Notes: generated by a model not told the origin, from the letters alone. DNA of 5,763 nucleotides from Clostridia bacterium (GCA_900768805.1 CAAGEF010000034.1:1-5763), one strand, 5' to 3'; numbered from the stretch's first letter, positions 1 through 5,399 are shown. Made by a program: numbers and translations.

Positions 1-75
1 AAGCTTGTTCTTGGGAGGTGCCATTGGTGTAACTTTAGTCTGCCTTCGATTGGGAGTGAAGCCGAGGAATGTAAT
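1..75. ncRNA. GC-rich block, possible end of a structured RNA (6S-like?)
   Basis: This stretch is about 47% G+C by hand count, inside intergenic DNA that is otherwise strongly AT-rich; such islands are typical of structured RNAs in AT-rich genomes. A short CTTC/GAAG inverted repeat lies at about 44-61. The last bases, around GAAGCCGAGGAATG, loosely resemble the closing-stem 3' end of 6S RNA, and hisS is nearby; in Bacillus a 6S gene lies close to the aspS-hisS locus, as far as I recall. One reading frame is open from the window edge to about 193, but it has no visible start and looks unlike a real protein. The RNA would be cut by the window edge. Identity and strand are uncertain. Confidence 0.25.
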
Positions 76-132
76 AAATTTTATATAATATATACTTTCT
101 CCACGGCTTTATATTGTAGTTATCTTATTTTT

Positions 133-168
133 ATAGACAAATTCCCAGTCCCTTTGTCTGCATTCACA
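133..168. repeat. Short palindromic intergenic repeat, copy 1
   Basis: A perfect 7-bp inverted repeat, AGACAAA (135-141) and TTTGTCT (153-159), flanks an 11-base loop containing CAGTCCC. The same modules in the same order, AGACAAAT, then AGTCCCT, then CTGCAT, recur at 5325-5365 in another intergenic region. The style resembles the small hairpin repeats mobilised by REP-associated (Y1/IS200-like) transposases in clostridia, but no transposase is present here, so that link is inference. Confidence 0.5.
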
Positions 169-193
169 CATACAAACTATAATTTATATCTAT

Positions 194-227
194 AAAAAAA
201 GAATAACTAGTTACCTAATTATTCTTT
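194..227 (-). terminator. Intrinsic terminator of spoVS
   Basis: On the minus strand a hairpin begins about 28 bases after the spoVS stop. Arms 198-206 and 219-227 pair perfectly over 9 bp; after one mismatch a further 3 bp (208-210 with 215-217) close on a four-base loop. The hairpin is followed by a run of T residues (194-200 on the plus strand are all A). This is a standard Rho-independent terminator. Confidence 0.85.
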
Positions 228-254
228 AACAATATATATTAAATTATTATAAAA

Positions 255-518
255 TTATTTTCTAGACTCAATAATAAGTTTAATTCCAGTTCTATCTTCT
301 CCTTCAACTTGAACTTCAGCAAATGCTGGAATACAAACTAGATCAACACCTGCTGGTGCAACAAATCCTCTTGCTATTGCAACAGCTTTTATTGCTTGAT
401 TTAACGCTCCTGCTCCTATTGCTTGCATTTCTGCCCTTGTAGTTTCCTTTACCAATCCTGCAATAGCTCCTGCCACAGAATTTGGGTTTGATTTTGATGA
501 AATTTTTAAAACTTCCAT
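255..518 (-). CDS. spoVS: Stage V sporulation protein S (SpoVS)
   Basis: An 87-residue protein matching the highly conserved SpoVS family along its full length (the usual size is about 86). SpoVS is a small cytoplasmic Alba-fold protein needed for late sporulation steps in Bacillus subtilis; its molecular activity is still poorly defined. Diagnostic stretches are the N-terminal MEVLKISSKSNPNSVAGAIA, the central QAIGAGALNQAIKAVAIARG (residues 32-51) and VAPAGVDLVCIPAF (53-66). The ATG is preceded by GGAGG at a suitable distance (about 526-530 on the plus strand). The gene is monocistronic, with its own terminator downstream and a terminator separating it from the HNH gene upstream. It indicates a spore-forming Firmicute, although SpoVS also occurs in a few non-sporulating lineages. 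Confidence 0.97.
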   Translation of the reverse strand: MEVLKISSKSNPNSVAGAIAGLVKETTRAEMQAIGAGALNQAIKAVAIARGFVAPAGVDLVCIPAFAEVQVEGEDRTGIKLIIESRK

Positions 519-553
519 TTTTTCTTCCTCCTATTATTTTTATTCTTATCTTG

Positions 554-568
554 TGTTTCAACGAAACA
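554..568. promoter_or_regulatory. Palindrome over the presumed spoVS start site, possible operator
   Basis: TGTTTC-aac-GAAACA is a perfect 6-bp inverted repeat with a 3-base centre. It directly abuts the candidate -10 element (569-574) and would cover the transcription start region. Its position suits a repressor operator. In RNA it could also form a small hairpin at the 5' end. No regulator can be assigned. Confidence 0.35.
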
Positions 569-597
569 ATTCTACATTAATAGATATTCAAAGTCTA
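569..597 (-). promoter_or_regulatory. Candidate spoVS promoter
   Basis: On the minus strand TAGACT (597-592) and TAGAAT (574-569) are separated by 17 bp, matching 4/6 and 5/6 of the sigma-A consensus. Transcription would start about 45 bp upstream of the spoVS ATG. The same TAGACT with 17-bp spacing is seen upstream of the XRE gene at 5420. In B. subtilis spoVS is sigma-H dependent; an AGGAAT-like element is present further upstream, but without a well-spaced GAAT, so I favour a sigma-A promoter with modest confidence. Confidence 0.45.
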
Positions 598-713
598 TAC
601 ATTTTAGTCATTTTATTTAAGTTTCGTATTCCTTATTTTGACAGTATTTTCAAGCATTTTGTCGAAGTTTGTTGAATGTTATTTCTTACTTTATTATTAT
701 GATAAAAATCGAC

Positions 714-758
714 AATAAAAAACAGCATAGTCCTTTAAAGAATACACTGTTTTTTATT
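714..758. terminator. Bidirectional-looking terminator after the HNH gene
   Basis: Twelve-base arms at 714-725 (AATAAAAAACAG) and 747-758 (CTGTTTTTTATT) pair perfectly around a 21-base loop. T-rich ends lie in both directions, but only the minus strand has an upstream gene ending nearby: the HNH gene stops at 768. It should end transcription of HNH, and of any hisS readthrough, before spoVS. Confidence 0.75.
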
Positions 759-767
759 AAATAATTG

Positions 768-1415
768 TTATGAAATAGCCCAAATAACATTTTCCAAAAT
801 AATTTGTAAATAATCTGCTCGATTTTTTTGTTTACCAATAAAAACGGTATTGAAGCCATCTAATACAAACCCATTAGCAGACACAACAACAACATTTTTA
901 TGTTTTTGATAATTATTAAAATGATTCAATAATTTTTTATATTTTGCACCTAAAGGTTCATCAATATAAAAATTTATTTTTAAAACACTTAATCTAACAT
1001 CAGAAATCCACTCTTTAGGAAAATCCTTTAAAGTACCATATCTTCTATCCTCTTGAATCTGCTTTAAACTTTTAACATATTCCTTACGTTTATAAAGCTC
1101 CTTTAAAGAAAGATAATGACGATACTCCTCTTCAAGCATATTAGCTTTGCGATTGTTACAAGTTTTACATGTAGGAACTAAATTATCTGTAATCGTAGGG
1201 CCTCCAAAATCTTGAGGATATTTGTGATCTATTGAATTAGCTTCTTTTCCACAATAGAAACACTTTGTTCCATAAATTTTGTACGCCATATCATACATTA
1301 TCTCCTTAAAATAACCAGCCCGATACACTTCTAACCTTCCATTAACAATTTTAGCACAAAGATTACCTTCTTTGTCATAATAGGAATACTCTCCTTTGGG
1401 AAGTAAAATATTCAT
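768..1415 (-). CDS. HNH endonuclease-domain protein with a ParB-like C-terminal segment
   Basis: A 215-residue soluble protein. Residues about 50-92 form an HNH nuclease module with a zinc-knuckle pair: C52-x2-C55, the metal/catalytic D63-H64 in SIDHKYP, N78 in TDNLVP, C83-x2-C86, and N87/N88 with K90. All expected HNH positions are present, so it is probably active on nucleic acid. The C-terminal part (about 150-200), notably VVVSANGFVLDGFNTVFIGK, resembles the nucleotide-binding strand-turn of ParB-like domains (NGYVLDGxxR style), although the usual Arg is replaced by Thr190. The ATG at 1415 is chosen because GAGGTG lies 7 bases upstream; an in-frame GTG at 1445 has no such site. The gene has its own promoter directly behind hisS and its own terminator, so it looks like an autonomous accessory insertion. 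The target and biological role are unknown. Confidence 0.8.
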   Translation of the reverse strand: MNILLPKGEYSYYDKEGNLCAKIVNGRLEVYRAGYFKEIMYDMAYKIYGTKCFYCGKEANSIDHKYPQDFGGPTITDNLVPTCKTCNNRKANMLEEEYRHYLSLKELYKRKEYVKSLKQIQEDRRYGTLKDFPKEWISDVRLSVLKINFYIDEPLGAKYKKLLNHFNNYQKHKNVVVVSANGFVLDGFNTVFIGKQKNRADYLQIILENVIWAIS

Positions 1416-1466
1416 TTTATCACCTCTATCAATATTACAAAGCACCTATTCGTATGATGTAACAAT

Positions 1467-1493
1467 ATTATACCACTCTATTTTTTTTGTCAA
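1467..1493 (-). promoter_or_regulatory. Promoter of the HNH gene
   Basis: A perfect TTGACA (1493-1488) and perfect TATAAT (1472-1467) lie 15 bp apart on the minus strand; TAATAT with a 17-bp spacer overlaps as an alternative. The -35 element begins only three bases after the hisS stop codon. No terminator separates hisS from this promoter, so the HNH gene may also receive hisS readthrough. Confidence 0.75.
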
Positions 1494-1496
1494 TAT

Positions 1497-2804
1497 TTAC
1501 TTTTTTATTATTTCTATTGCCTCTTCTAATGTTAAAGTTAATTGCTCTCCTGTTTCCATATTTTTTAAAGAAACATTATTATTTTTTAACTCATCTTCAC
1601 CAATTATTATAACAAAAGGAATATTTAGTTTACTTGCATATTTGAATTGGTTTTTTATTTTTGCTTTATCAGTATATACTTGTGTATTTATATTGTTTTC
1701 TCTTAATTTAGTTGAAACTTCAATACTCTTAGAAAAATCATCTACCATAGAAACAATCATAACTTTTGCAATCGAATTTTTACCAACTTCAACTATATTT
1801 TTATCTGTTAATTGGAAAAATAATCTTGTAAGACCTATTGAAATTCCTACTCCTGGTAACTTCTTGTCAGTGTAATATTCAGCTAAATTATCATATCTTC
1901 CTCCAGAACAAACACTACCTAAATTTCTATATTGATTCAAGAATGTTTCATATACAGTTCCAGTATAATAATCTAATCCTCTTGCTATTGTTAAATCTAT
2001 TTTATAATTTTCTTTTGGAACACCAAACAAATTAATATTTTTAGCAACATATTCTAATTCATTTACTCCTGTTATAAATAATTCATTATCAATTTCTAAA
2101 TTTCTTAAAGAATTAATTGTAGTTTCAACATCACCTGTAATAGAAATAAAATTCATAATTGTATCAATTTTTTTAGTATCAACACCTAATTCTTCTATTT
2201 CTTTTACTACAGACTCTTTTCCTATTTTATCTATTTTATCTATTATTCTTAAAATATCAACTGAAATCTCTTTTAATTCTAAATATTCGAATAAACCGTT
2301 TAATATTTTTCTATTGTTTATACTTATTGTAAAATCATCAAAACCTAATTCTTTAAAAGTATTATAAATTACACTTGGAAGTTCAGCATCATTTACTAAA
2401 CTTAATTCATTTTCTCCAATTATATCTATATCACATTGATAAAATTCTCTAAATCTACCTCTTTGTGGTTTTTCTCCTCTGTATACTTTCCCTATTTGAT
2501 ATCTTCTAAATGGAAATGTTATATTTGGATAATATTCTGTAACATACTTTGCAAGTGGTACTGTTAAATCAAATCTTAATGATAAATCATTTTCACCTTT
2601 ATTAAATCTATAAATTTGTTTTTCAGTTTCTCCTCCGGCTTTTGCAAGTAAAACTTCTGATGCTTCAATAATTGGTGTATCTAATGGTAAGAAGCCAAAT
2701 TTTTCATATGTTTTCTGAATTTTCTCTTTCATTTGATTAAATAATATTTGTTCATTTGGTAATAACTCCATAAAACCTGGTAATGTTTTTGCTAATTTAC
2801 TCAT
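1497..2804 (-). CDS. hisS: Histidyl-tRNA synthetase, eukaryote/archaea-like type
   Basis: A 435-residue class II aminoacyl-tRNA synthetase that attaches histidine to tRNA-His in the cytoplasm, acting as a dimer. The catalytic domain covers about 1-330. Motif 2 lies in 99-130, with the ATP-binding Arg in KVYRGEKPQRGRFREFYQ. The histidine-binding signature IARGLDYYTG is at 273-282 and motif 3, PGVGISIGLTRL, at 317-328. An anticodon-binding domain follows (about 345-435). Length is normal (about 420-430 in most bacteria). Motif 2 reads GRFREFYQCDID, as in eukaryotic and archaeal enzymes, rather than the GRYRQFHQ form of most bacteria; the stretch ISINNRKILNGLF also looks eukaryotic-like. The ATG at 2804 is preceded by AGGAGG. 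The gene is transcribed from a divergent promoter through a leader that looks like a histidine-codon attenuator. Confidence 0.97.
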   Translation of the reverse strand: MSKLAKTLPGFMELLPNEQILFNQMKEKIQKTYEKFGFLPLDTPIIEASEVLLAKAGGETEKQIYRFNKGENDLSLRFDLTVPLAKYVTEYYPNITFPFRRYQIGKVYRGEKPQRGRFREFYQCDIDIIGENELSLVNDAELPSVIYNTFKELGFDDFTISINNRKILNGLFEYLELKEISVDILRIIDKIDKIGKESVVKEIEELGVDTKKIDTIMNFISITGDVETTINSLRNLEIDNELFITGVNELEYVAKNINLFGVPKENYKIDLTIARGLDYYTGTVYETFLNQYRNLGSVCSGGRYDNLAEYYTDKKLPGVGISIGLTRLFFQLTDKNIVEVGKNSIAKVMIVSMVDDFSKSIEVSTKLRENNINTQVYTDKAKIKNQFKYASKLNIPFVIIIGEDELKNNNVSLKNMETGEQLTLTLEEAIEIIKK

Positions 2805-2888
2805 ATTCTTTCCTCCTAATTCTATTTTTATCTTATTAAAATATCTTTATAATTTATATTCATTTTGAAATTACTAAATTTTTATAAC

Positions 2889-2922
2889 AAAAAAGCTATG
2901 TAAGTTTTATACCTACATAGCT
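2889..2922 (-). terminator. Intrinsic terminator in the hisS leader
   Basis: On the minus strand, arms 2922-2911 (AGCTATGTAGGT) and 2905-2894 (ACTTACATAGCT) form a 12-bp stem, counting one G-U pair, with a five-base loop. A T-run follows directly (2893-2889). No gene precedes it on this strand, and hisS starts about 85 bases further on. It therefore acts on the hisS leader transcript itself, as in attenuation. Its left arm can pair alternatively with 2940-2930. Confidence 0.85.
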
Positions 2923-2973
2923 CTTTACACTATTGTAGGCACGAATATTAGCACTCGTACCTACGCATTAAAT

Positions 2974-3036
2974 TTACGCAATACAAGTGCTCCTACAATG
3001 ATGATGTAATTTATTACTAAATATATTTTTCTTCAT
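2974..3036 (-). CDS. hisS leader peptide with three consecutive His codons
   Basis: A 20-codon reading frame starts with ATG at 3036-3034 and stops with TAA at 2976-2974. The peptide reads MKKNIFSNKL followed by HHHCRSTCIA. The three CAT codons occupy 3006-2998. An AGAGGA ribosome binding site (3048-3043) lies six bases before the ATG. The frame lies within the transcript expected from the hisS promoter and just upstream of the competing hairpins and terminator. The peptide itself probably has no function; its translation would sense charged tRNA-His, as in the his operon leader of enterobacteria. Three adjacent His codons in a 20-codon frame upstream of hisS are unlikely to be chance, since His is a rare residue. 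Confidence 0.8.
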   Translation of the reverse strand: MKKNIFSNKLHHHCRSTCIA

Positions 3037-3115
3037 AACTATTCCTCTTATTTAATAATTTCAAAATATATATTACTGTTTTTAACAATCATGTAAAATA
3101 CTTTCTATTATCCAT

Positions 3116-3144
3116 ATATTACCATGTTCTTTTTTACTTGTCAA
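3116..3144 (-). promoter_or_regulatory. Promoter of the leader peptide-hisS transcript
   Basis: On the minus strand a perfect TTGACA (3144-3139) is followed after exactly 17 bp by TAATAT (3121-3116; 4/6 of the -10 consensus). Transcription would begin near 3109, giving about 73 bases before the leader peptide ATG and a leader of about 305 bases before hisS. It lies back to back with the pyrH promoter, the two -35 elements about 30 bp apart. Confidence 0.75.
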
Positions 3145-3173
3145 CACATTTTTCCTTGTTATAGCTTAAAGCC

Positions 3174-3201
3174 TTGAAAAAATTATATATTATGATATAA
3201 T
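3174..3201 (+). promoter_or_regulatory. pyrH promoter with extended -10
   Basis: TTGAAA (3174-3179) and a perfect TATAAT (3196-3201) are 16 bp apart, and TG at 3193-3194 gives an extended -10. Transcription would start near 3208, about 24 bases before the pyrH ATG. This also excludes an in-frame ATG at 3202 as the translation start. Confidence 0.8.
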
Positions 3202-3231
3202 ATGAACAATTTAAATCATAGGAGGATAAAA

Positions 3232-3966
3232 ATGAAATATAAAAGAGTTCTTTTGAAATTAAGTGGTGGTGCTTTAAGTGGTTCTGATAACGAAAGTTTT
3301 GATAAAGAAAAATTAGATGCTATAACTGATCAAATAATTAAAGCTAGAGAAAATGGAATTGAAATTGCTATATTAGTTGGTGGTGGAAATATCTTTAGAG
3401 GAAGAACTGCTGATGACTGGAAAATTGAAAGAGTTGAAGCAGATAATATTGGAATGATGGCTACTATTATAAATAGTTTAATGCTTAGAGGTGCACTTGC
3501 TTCTAAAACTGATAATGATACACGTGTAATGACTTCTATATCAATTCCATCAGTTGCTGAGCCTTATATAAGATTAAAAGCAAAAAAACATTTAGATAAA
3601 GGAATAATCGTAATTTTTGGTGGTGGATTAGGTCAACCATTTGTTACTACAGATTATCCATCTGTTCAAAGAGCAATTGAAATAAATGCTGATATTGTTT
3701 TAATGGCTAAAAGCGGAACAAACGGAGTATATACTGCTGATCCTAGAAAGAATCCTGATGCTAAAAGATATAAAAATATTAATTATGATGATGCTATTAG
3801 TCAAAATTTACAAGTAGCAGACCAATCTGCATTTGTTCTTGCAAGAGATTATAACATGCCATTATATGTATTTGATTTTGACGAAAAAGATGCAATATCA
3901 AAAATTTGTAATGGAGAACAAATTGGAACTTATGTTGGTGGAGATGTTGAAAGCGAACTTTATTAA
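3232..3966 (+). CDS. pyrH: UMP kinase (uridylate kinase), divergent type
   Basis: A 244-residue amino-acid-kinase-family protein that phosphorylates UMP to UDP with ATP in pyrimidine nucleotide synthesis; bacterial enzymes are cytoplasmic hexamers. Visible motifs are the N-terminal phosphate-binding strand KRVLLKLSGGAL (4-15), the glycine loop VGGGNIFRG (49-57), ADNIGMMATIINSLMLRG (70-87), the UMP-binding loop region FGGGLGQPFVTTD (129-141) and GVYTADPRKNPDA (165-177). Length is normal (about 235-245). The loop differs from the common GTGNPFFTTDTAA form, reading GLGQPFVTTDYPSVQRA. The ATG at 3232 has GGAGG six bases upstream. The gene stands alone instead of between tsf and frr as in most bacteria, so it may be a second or relocated copy. 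It has its own promoter and ends in a long hairpin shared with dacF. Confidence 0.93.
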   Translation: MKYKRVLLKLSGGALSGSDNESFDKEKLDAITDQIIKARENGIEIAILVGGGNIFRGRTADDWKIERVEADNIGMMATIINSLMLRGALASKTDNDTRVMTSISIPSVAEPYIRLKAKKHLDKGIIVIFGGGLGQPFVTTDYPSVQRAIEINADIVLMAKSGTNGVYTADPRKNPDAKRYKNINYDDAISQNLQVADQSAFVLARDYNMPLYVFDFDEKDAISKICNGEQIGTYVGGDVESELY

Positions 3967-3978
3967 TATTTAAACAAT

Positions 3979-4037
3979 TTTAGGGAGACTTATCAGATTT
4001 TGGAAATTACTTCTAAAATCTGATAAGTCTCCCTAAA
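3979..4037. terminator. Very long hairpin between convergent pyrH and dacF
   Basis: Arms 3979-4001 and 4015-4037 are perfectly complementary over 23 bp. Inside them, 4002-4005 and 4011-4014 add four more pairs in the plus-strand RNA (one G-U), leaving a five-base loop. The hairpin begins 12 bases after the pyrH stop and ends three bases before the dacF stop, so it probably terminates both genes. Neither side has a proper U-tract, and the stem is much longer than the other terminators here, so it could instead be an inserted palindromic element or an RNA-processing site. Confidence 0.7.
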
Positions 4038-4040
4038 TAT

Positions 4041-5243
4041 TTATCTCAAAACATTAAACCATTTTTCAGATAAATATGAAAACATACTTCCTAAATTTCT
4101 TTTTGAAATTGTACTATCTGCAATTAAATTGACTTCTGTAATTTTTTCATTTTCTAAAGTAATTTCAACTTTACCAAGAATATCTCCTTTATTTATAGGA
4201 GCTTGAATATTTTCATTTATTGTTACAGTTTGAGATACCTCTTTAGATTTTCCTTTTTTAATAAATGCTCCTATATCCTTCTCAAAAACTAAATTAACAT
4301 TATTTGTAGTAGCTTTCTCAATTTGCACATTTTGAATTATATCTCCTGCTTTTCCTAAGGTTACATATTCATAATTGCTAAATCCATAATCAAGTAATGC
4401 TTTTGCTTCACCAAATCTTAGCTTTGTTGTAGGCGCTTTCATTATAACTGCAATTAATTTTAAATCATTTCTTGTAGCTGATGCTGATAAATTATATAAA
4501 GCTAAACTTGTTGAACCAGTTTTTAATCCAGTACACCCTTCATAAGTTCTAACTAATTTATTTGTATTTGTAAGTTCTGATGTTCCATCTCTTAAAGAAT
4601 CCATCCATATTGTAGTATATTCTGTAATACTTGGATGATTTTGTAGCAATTCTTTTGACATAAGTGCTATATCATAACTAGATGTAACATGACCATCTTC
4701 ATCAATTCCATGACAATTTTTAAAACAAGTATCATTCATTCCCAGTTCTTTTGCTCTATCATTCATTTGCTTAACAAAAGCTTCTTCTGTTCCAGCTAAG
4801 TGTTCAGCCATTGCTACAACACAGTCATTTGCAGAAACAACACATATAGCTTTTAATATATCTTGAACAGACAATTGCTCTCCCGGTTCAAACCATATTT
4901 GAGACCCTCCCATTGATGCCGCATTTTCAGAACAAGTCACCATATCTGTAAGTGCGATTTTGCCAGAATCTATAGCCTCCATTATAAGCAATATACTCAT
5001 TACTTTAGTAACACTTGCTGGTCTTAATTGTTCATGTGGATTCTTTTCATACAATACTTTACCAGTAGTTTGCTCTATTAAAATAGCACTTTCAGATTCT
5101 AATTTTAAAACATCTATACTCTCAGAAGAAACTTCTTGTGTGTTTTTATTCTCATTCCAAACATATTGGGTACCTGTACATAATGCTATATTTGAAAATA
5201 TCATCAAAAACATTATAACTAACACTTCAATTCTCTTTACCAT
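4041..5243 (-). CDS. dacF: D-alanyl-D-alanine carboxypeptidase (DacF/PBP5 family)
   Basis: A 400-residue low-molecular-mass penicillin-binding protein (peptidase S11). It trims the terminal D-Ala from peptidoglycan stem peptides outside the cell membrane, which limits cross-linking. An N-terminal hydrophobic export segment covers about 5-22. The catalytic domain holds the three expected motifs: S77-V-T-K80 (nucleophile Ser77), S137-A-N139 and K241-T-G243. A PBP5-type C-terminal beta domain follows (about 295-375). The last residues (about 383-400, LGSMFSYLSEKWFNVLR) look like the amphipathic helix that tethers these enzymes to the membrane. Size is typical. GGAGG lies six bases before the ATG at 5243. 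The sporulation-linked paralogue DacF is a reasonable name because of the clostridial background, but DacA or DacB type cannot be excluded from one sequence. The gene is divergent from the XRE regulator; I see no convincing promoter. Confidence 0.93.
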   Translation of the reverse strand: MVKRIEVLVIMFLMIFSNIALCTGTQYVWNENKNTQEVSSESIDVLKLESESAILIEQTTGKVLYEKNPHEQLRPASVTKVMSILLIMEAIDSGKIALTDMVTCSENAASMGGSQIWFEPGEQLSVQDILKAICVVSANDCVVAMAEHLAGTEEAFVKQMNDRAKELGMNDTCFKNCHGIDEDGHVTSSYDIALMSKELLQNHPSITEYTTIWMDSLRDGTSELTNTNKLVRTYEGCTGLKTGSTSLALYNLSASATRNDLKLIAVIMKAPTTKLRFGEAKALLDYGFSNYEYVTLGKAGDIIQNVQIEKATTNNVNLVFEKDIGAFIKKGKSKEVSQTVTINENIQAPINKGDILGKVEITLENEKITEVNLIADSTISKRNLGSMFSYLSEKWFNVLR

Positions 5244-5324
5244 AATCGACCTCCGTTTTTAATAATATATTCAAATGTAAAATTTTAAGAACAAAATTTT
5301 CAAATTTAATCAGCTCATTTTTAT

Positions 5325-5365
5325 CAGACAAATAGATGAAAAATTCTGCCTAGTCCCTCTGCATA
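5325..5365. repeat. Short intergenic repeat, copy 2 (degenerate)
   Basis: AGACAAAT (5326-5333), AGTCCCT (5352-5358) and CTGCAT (5359-5364) repeat the modules of the copy at 133-168 in the same order. This copy has about 14 extra bases between the first two modules and lacks TTGT between the last two, so the inverted repeat is largely lost. It lies in the dacF upstream region. Confidence 0.45.
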
Positions 5366-5381
5366 TTTATATTTCCCAAAT

Positions 5382-5399
5382 TGTAAAAAACTCTTTACA
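5382..5399. promoter_or_regulatory. Inverted repeat upstream of the XRE gene, possible operator
   Basis: TGTAAA and TTTACA are separated by six bases, an 18-bp dyad about 20 bp upstream of the XRE gene -35 element and between the divergent dacF and XRE genes. XRE-family proteins often bind such dyads near their own promoter. In such AT-rich DNA the match is only weakly significant. Confidence 0.25.

Larger units (their letters stand above)
2889..3036 (-). promoter_or_regulatory. Histidine-codon transcription attenuator of hisS
   Basis: Five alternating pairings can be drawn by hand on the minus strand. Segment 1a (2999-2992, AUUGUAGG) pairs with segment 3 (2939-2932, CCUACAAU). Segment 1b (2991-2982, AGCACUUGUA) pairs with segment 2 (2959-2950) over 10 bp including one U-G. 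Segment 2' (2964-2955, GUAGGUACGA) pairs with 3' (2944-2935) over 10 bp including one U-G. Segment 3 (2940-2930) pairs with segment 4 (2920-2911) over 10 bp with one bulged A; this is the antiterminator. Segment 4 pairs with segment 5 as the terminator. The His codons (3006-2998) overlap the start of 1a. A ribosome stalled there would cover 1a but leave 1b-2 intact, freeing segment 3 for the antiterminator. A ribosome reaching the stop codon opens 1b-2, so 2'-3' forms and termination follows. The folding is inferred from the sequence, not computed. Confidence 0.72.

Noticed and set aside
1..193. Open reading frame from the window edge to a stop at about 193 (plus)
   Set aside because: It has no visible start, unusual Cys-rich content, runs through a palindromic repeat, and its first part has a base composition unlike the coding genes here.
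343..561. Second minus-strand frame overlapping spoVS
   Set aside because: It is a shifted reading of the conserved spoVS gene, with a Lys/Arg/Ser-rich product and no family features.
605..645. Sigma-H promoter for spoVS
   Set aside because: AGGAATA is present on the minus strand, but the nearest GAAT-like element (GACT) has a mismatch and a spacer about two to three bases too long.
1396..2035. Plus-strand open frames antisense to the HNH gene start and hisS
   Set aside because: They lie opposite a clearly identified synthetase, have no recognisable domains, and their hydrophobic composition is what antisense AT-rich DNA produces.
2931..3000. Inverted repeats around GTAGG/CCTAC as a REP/BIME-type mobile repeat
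   Set aside because: The GTAGG...CCTACAATG style is reminiscent of clostridial dispersed repeats, but the pairings interlock with the terminator arm and the His-codon leader, which an attenuator explains better.
5172..5243. Lipoprotein signal in the carboxypeptidase (Cys22)
   Set aside because: The residue before Cys is Leu rather than Gly, Ala or Ser, so the lipobox is poor; an ordinary signal peptide and a C-terminal amphipathic anchor fit better.
4960..5262. Plus-strand open frame antisense to the dacF start
   Set aside because: It is fully opposite the carboxypeptidase N-terminus, which has intact catalytic motifs, and has no plausible ribosome binding site.
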